Assembly: GCF_026163695.1 (NCBI RefSeq) | Contig: NZ_JAOTID010000001.1 | Coordinates: 496,001-560,000, forward strand | Direction: 5' to 3' | Source of the DNA: Shumkonia mesophila | GTDB taxonomy: Bacteria; Pseudomonadota; Alphaproteobacteria; Rhodospirillales; Shumkoniaceae | DNA length: 64,000 bases | Shown here: positions 62,792 to 64,000 of the stretch, piece after piece | Position numbering within the stretch: the stretch's first letter is position 1 | Layout of the letters: the number at the start of each line of letters is the position of its first letter | Notes under the pieces: model-generated | What the model was told of the DNA's origin: nothing | The model's input: only the letters and a program-made list of their open reading frames with translations | The model's database searches: none | Position numbers and translations under genes: made by a program

Positions 62792-62925
62792 GGGTTCGCA
62801 TGGGAACCCGCGGCTCTCGTATCCAAAAGGTAGTTATTCCCGCCAGGAAAAACAACTGCTGATGCATCCCTCCTGCCATGCAACGGACACATGGCGGAGC
62901 GACGCGGCCGCGGCCGCGGCCGTTC

Positions 62926-63585
62926 CTATTCCTGGCGCGGCTTGAAGAAGGTCGGGTCTTCGAACTCGAAGAGCTTGGAATCGATGGCGACGCCGGTGCG
63001 GGCGTCGAGCAGCGAAACCGTTGTGGTCACGCCCTGGGCGTCGGTGACCATCCATTTCTTGAGCTCGAGCGGCCGATCGGCCAGCACCAGGGCCAGGCTG
63101 CCCTCCTGCGGGTCGGACGCGCGCACCAGGCTGATGCGCAGGGCCTGCGATTCGCGCTCGAAGCCGGTGATCACGAACTCGCCGGACAGAAGCGAGATCT
63201 TCTCGCGCACCAGGATGCCGGCCGGCGTCGAGTCGAGGGTGACCCGGCTCACCTGCTCCAGCTCCTTGTCGAAATAGGTCAGCCATCCGCGGTTGGCGAC
63301 GATCAGCACCGGCACCGGCGGGTCGTATTCGATGCGCAGGCGGCCCGGACGGTGCAGATAGAGCTTGCCTTCCGAATACTCGCCGGTCGAGGTCACCTGA
63401 AGGAATCGGGTTTGCAGGGTCTTGAGGCCGTTCAAATAGTCCTCGACGCGGCCGATCTCGGCCTTGTCCTCGGCCGTCAGCGGGGCCGGCCGGGGTTGCT
63501 GGGCGACGGCCGGCAGGGCGGCCAACAGGGCACCGGCCAGGGCCAGCCAAAGCCAAGCCCGGCATTGCCGGAACCGGCTGGGCAT
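62926..63585 (-). CDS. lolA: Outer membrane lipoprotein carrier protein LolA
   Basis: 219 residues. Export signal (about 1-27, AVA/QQP), then the LolA fold with FLQVTSTGEYSEGKLYLHRPGR and SSF-like C-terminal strands. It carries lipoproteins across the periplasm to LolB. The ATG at 63585 (MPSRFRQCRAWLW) gives a clean signal peptide; the frame extends 87 bases upstream to another ATG. It lies 22 bp after ftsK, probably in the same operon. Confidence 0.93.
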   Translation of the reverse strand: MPSRFRQCRAWLWLALAGALLAALPAVAQQPRPAPLTAEDKAEIGRVEDYLNGLKTLQTRFLQVTSTGEYSEGKLYLHRPGRLRIEYDPPVPVLIVANRGWLTYFDKELEQVSRVTLDSTPAGILVREKISLLSGEFVITGFERESQALRISLVRASDPQEGSLALVLADRPLELKKWMVTDAQGVTTTVSLLDARTGVAIDSKLFEFEDPTFFKPRQE

Positions 63586-63607
63586 CGTGGCGGTTTCGCG
63601 GCGCGGA

Positions 63608-64000
63608 TCAGGCACGGTCGGCGGCGCCCACCAGCACCTCACGGCGACCGACGCGGTCGGCTTTGCTGACAACTCCCTCGGCCTCCATGCGCTCGATCAT
63701 GCGGGCGGCGCGGTTATAGCCGATCTGCAGGTGCCTTTGCACGAAACTCGTCGAGGCCTTGCCTTCGCGGGCCACCAGCGCCACCGCCTGGTCGTAGAGA
63801 TCGTCCCCCGAGCCGCCGCCGGCAACCGCGTCGACGAAGTCGTCGTCCTCCTCCTCGGTGACCGCCTCGACGTAGTCGGGCTCGCCCTGGGTCATCAGGA
63901 AGCGCACCACGTCTTCGACCTCCTGGTCGGAAACGAACGGGCCGTGCACCCGGGAGATGCGCCCGCCGCCCGCCATGTACAGCATGTCGCCCTGGCCCAG
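63608..64000 (-). CDS. ftsK: DNA translocase FtsK, C-terminal part
   Basis: Only the last 130 residues are in the window; the gene continues past the right edge. LGQGDMLYMAGGGRI is the end of the RecA-like motor, followed by an acidic linker and the gamma winged helix (STSFVQRHLQIGYNRAARMI) that reads polar KOPS DNA motifs. It moves chromosome DNA at division and activates XerCD. The stop is 22 bp from lolA. Confidence 0.95.
   Translation of the reverse strand: MGQGDMLYMAGGGRISRVHGPFVSDQEVEDVVRFLMTQGEPDYVEAVTEEEDDDFVDAVAGGGSGDDLYDQAVALVAREGKASTSFVQRHLQIGYNRAARMIERMEAEGVVSKADRVGRREVLVGAADRA

Larger units (their letters stand above)
62269..62925. other. 657-bp gene-free interval rich in palindromic repeats
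   Basis: No gene is supported. Stems include 62401-62413 with 62417-62429 (13 bp, one mismatch), 62457-62468 with 62506-62517 (12 bp perfect) and 62547-62560 with 62565-62575 (with a bulge). A direct repeat of about 20 bp (CACGACGGCG..CACCCCCACC) sits at 62290-62310 and 62492-62512. Terminator-like hairpins follow from 62699. It separates a plus-strand regulator gene from the minus-strand lolA/ftsK unit. Confidence 0.55.

Noticed and set aside
1-64000. CRISPR arrays, tRNA or rRNA genes, insertion sequences and prophage genes
   Set aside because: None seen on reading both strands: no regular short repeats with spacers, no transposase, integrase or phage structural proteins, and no recognisable tRNA folds apart from the cloverleaf-like repeat at 22256-22341, which lacks tRNA sequence features.

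Overview
The window looks like chromosomal DNA of a GC-rich alphaproteobacterium, most likely order Rhodospirillales. Evidence: the hslVU-hisB-DUF2628-hisHAFE block, the fxsA/Tim44-like/mltA/Smr block, the block maf - PPDK/PEPS regulator - hemE - hemH - rho - mnmE - mnmG - rsmG - parA - parB - holA - lptE - leuS, and the alphaproteobacterial parS palindrome. No rRNA or tRNA gene, insertion sequence, prophage or CRISPR array was seen. No species is proposed.

Layout. 0-4.7 kb: end of a SirB1-family gene, gshB and two divergent membrane diguanylate cyclases. 4.7-8.0 kb: a tctCBA tripartite carboxylate transporter next to a DUF305 gene remnant. 8.5-14.5 kb: a ComM-type ATPase, an M48 lipoprotein peptidase, a methyltransferase, a YheT-like hydrolase, a run of very small envelope or stress proteins, and a HIT hydrolase. 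14.6-18.7 kb: hisB/H/A/F/E on the minus strand, with a DUF2628 gene and a GST gene interleaved. 18.8-22.1 kb: a trypsin-like lipoprotein and hslVU. 22.5-28.3 kb (minus): XRE regulator, Smr protein, lutABC, mltA and a Tim44-like gene. 28.5-33.3 kb: fxsA, secB, then dnaQ, coaE, aroE, maf and a DUF299 regulator. 33.7-47.4 kb: hemE, hemH, rho, mnmE, mnmG, rsmG and parAB on the plus strand, interrupted by a minus-strand qor/ogt/YyaL group. 47.4-52.2 kb (minus): holA, lptE, leuS and a DUF3576 lipoprotein. 52.3-57.3 kb: two tandem porins and a TPR/O-GlcNAc-transferase-like gene. 57.3-64 kb: ThiE-like, YggS, an L,D-transpeptidase, a hypothetical gene, ribA, an OmpR-type regulator, lolA and the 3' end of ftsK.

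The most informative feature is the 409-bp gene-free interval 33308-33716 between the DUF299 regulator (minus) and hemE (plus). In other alphaproteobacteria the replication origin lies beside hemE. Here the interval has two one-mismatch DnaA-box-like 9-mers, an AT-rich 25-mer and diverging transcription. About 9-11 kb to its right are four parS sites (three clustered before mnmG, one before rsmG) and parAB. Together these suggest the chromosome's origin and centromere region.

Most of the window is housekeeping. I found no convincing new defence or mobile system. The points worth a second look are the origin/parS architecture, an acidic C-terminal extension of ParB, a three-armed palindromic intergenic repeat, a probable CTG start for maf, a lipoprotein protease with an unassigned N-terminal domain, the oppositely charged small exported proteins at 12-14 kb, and the DUF305 gene remnant.
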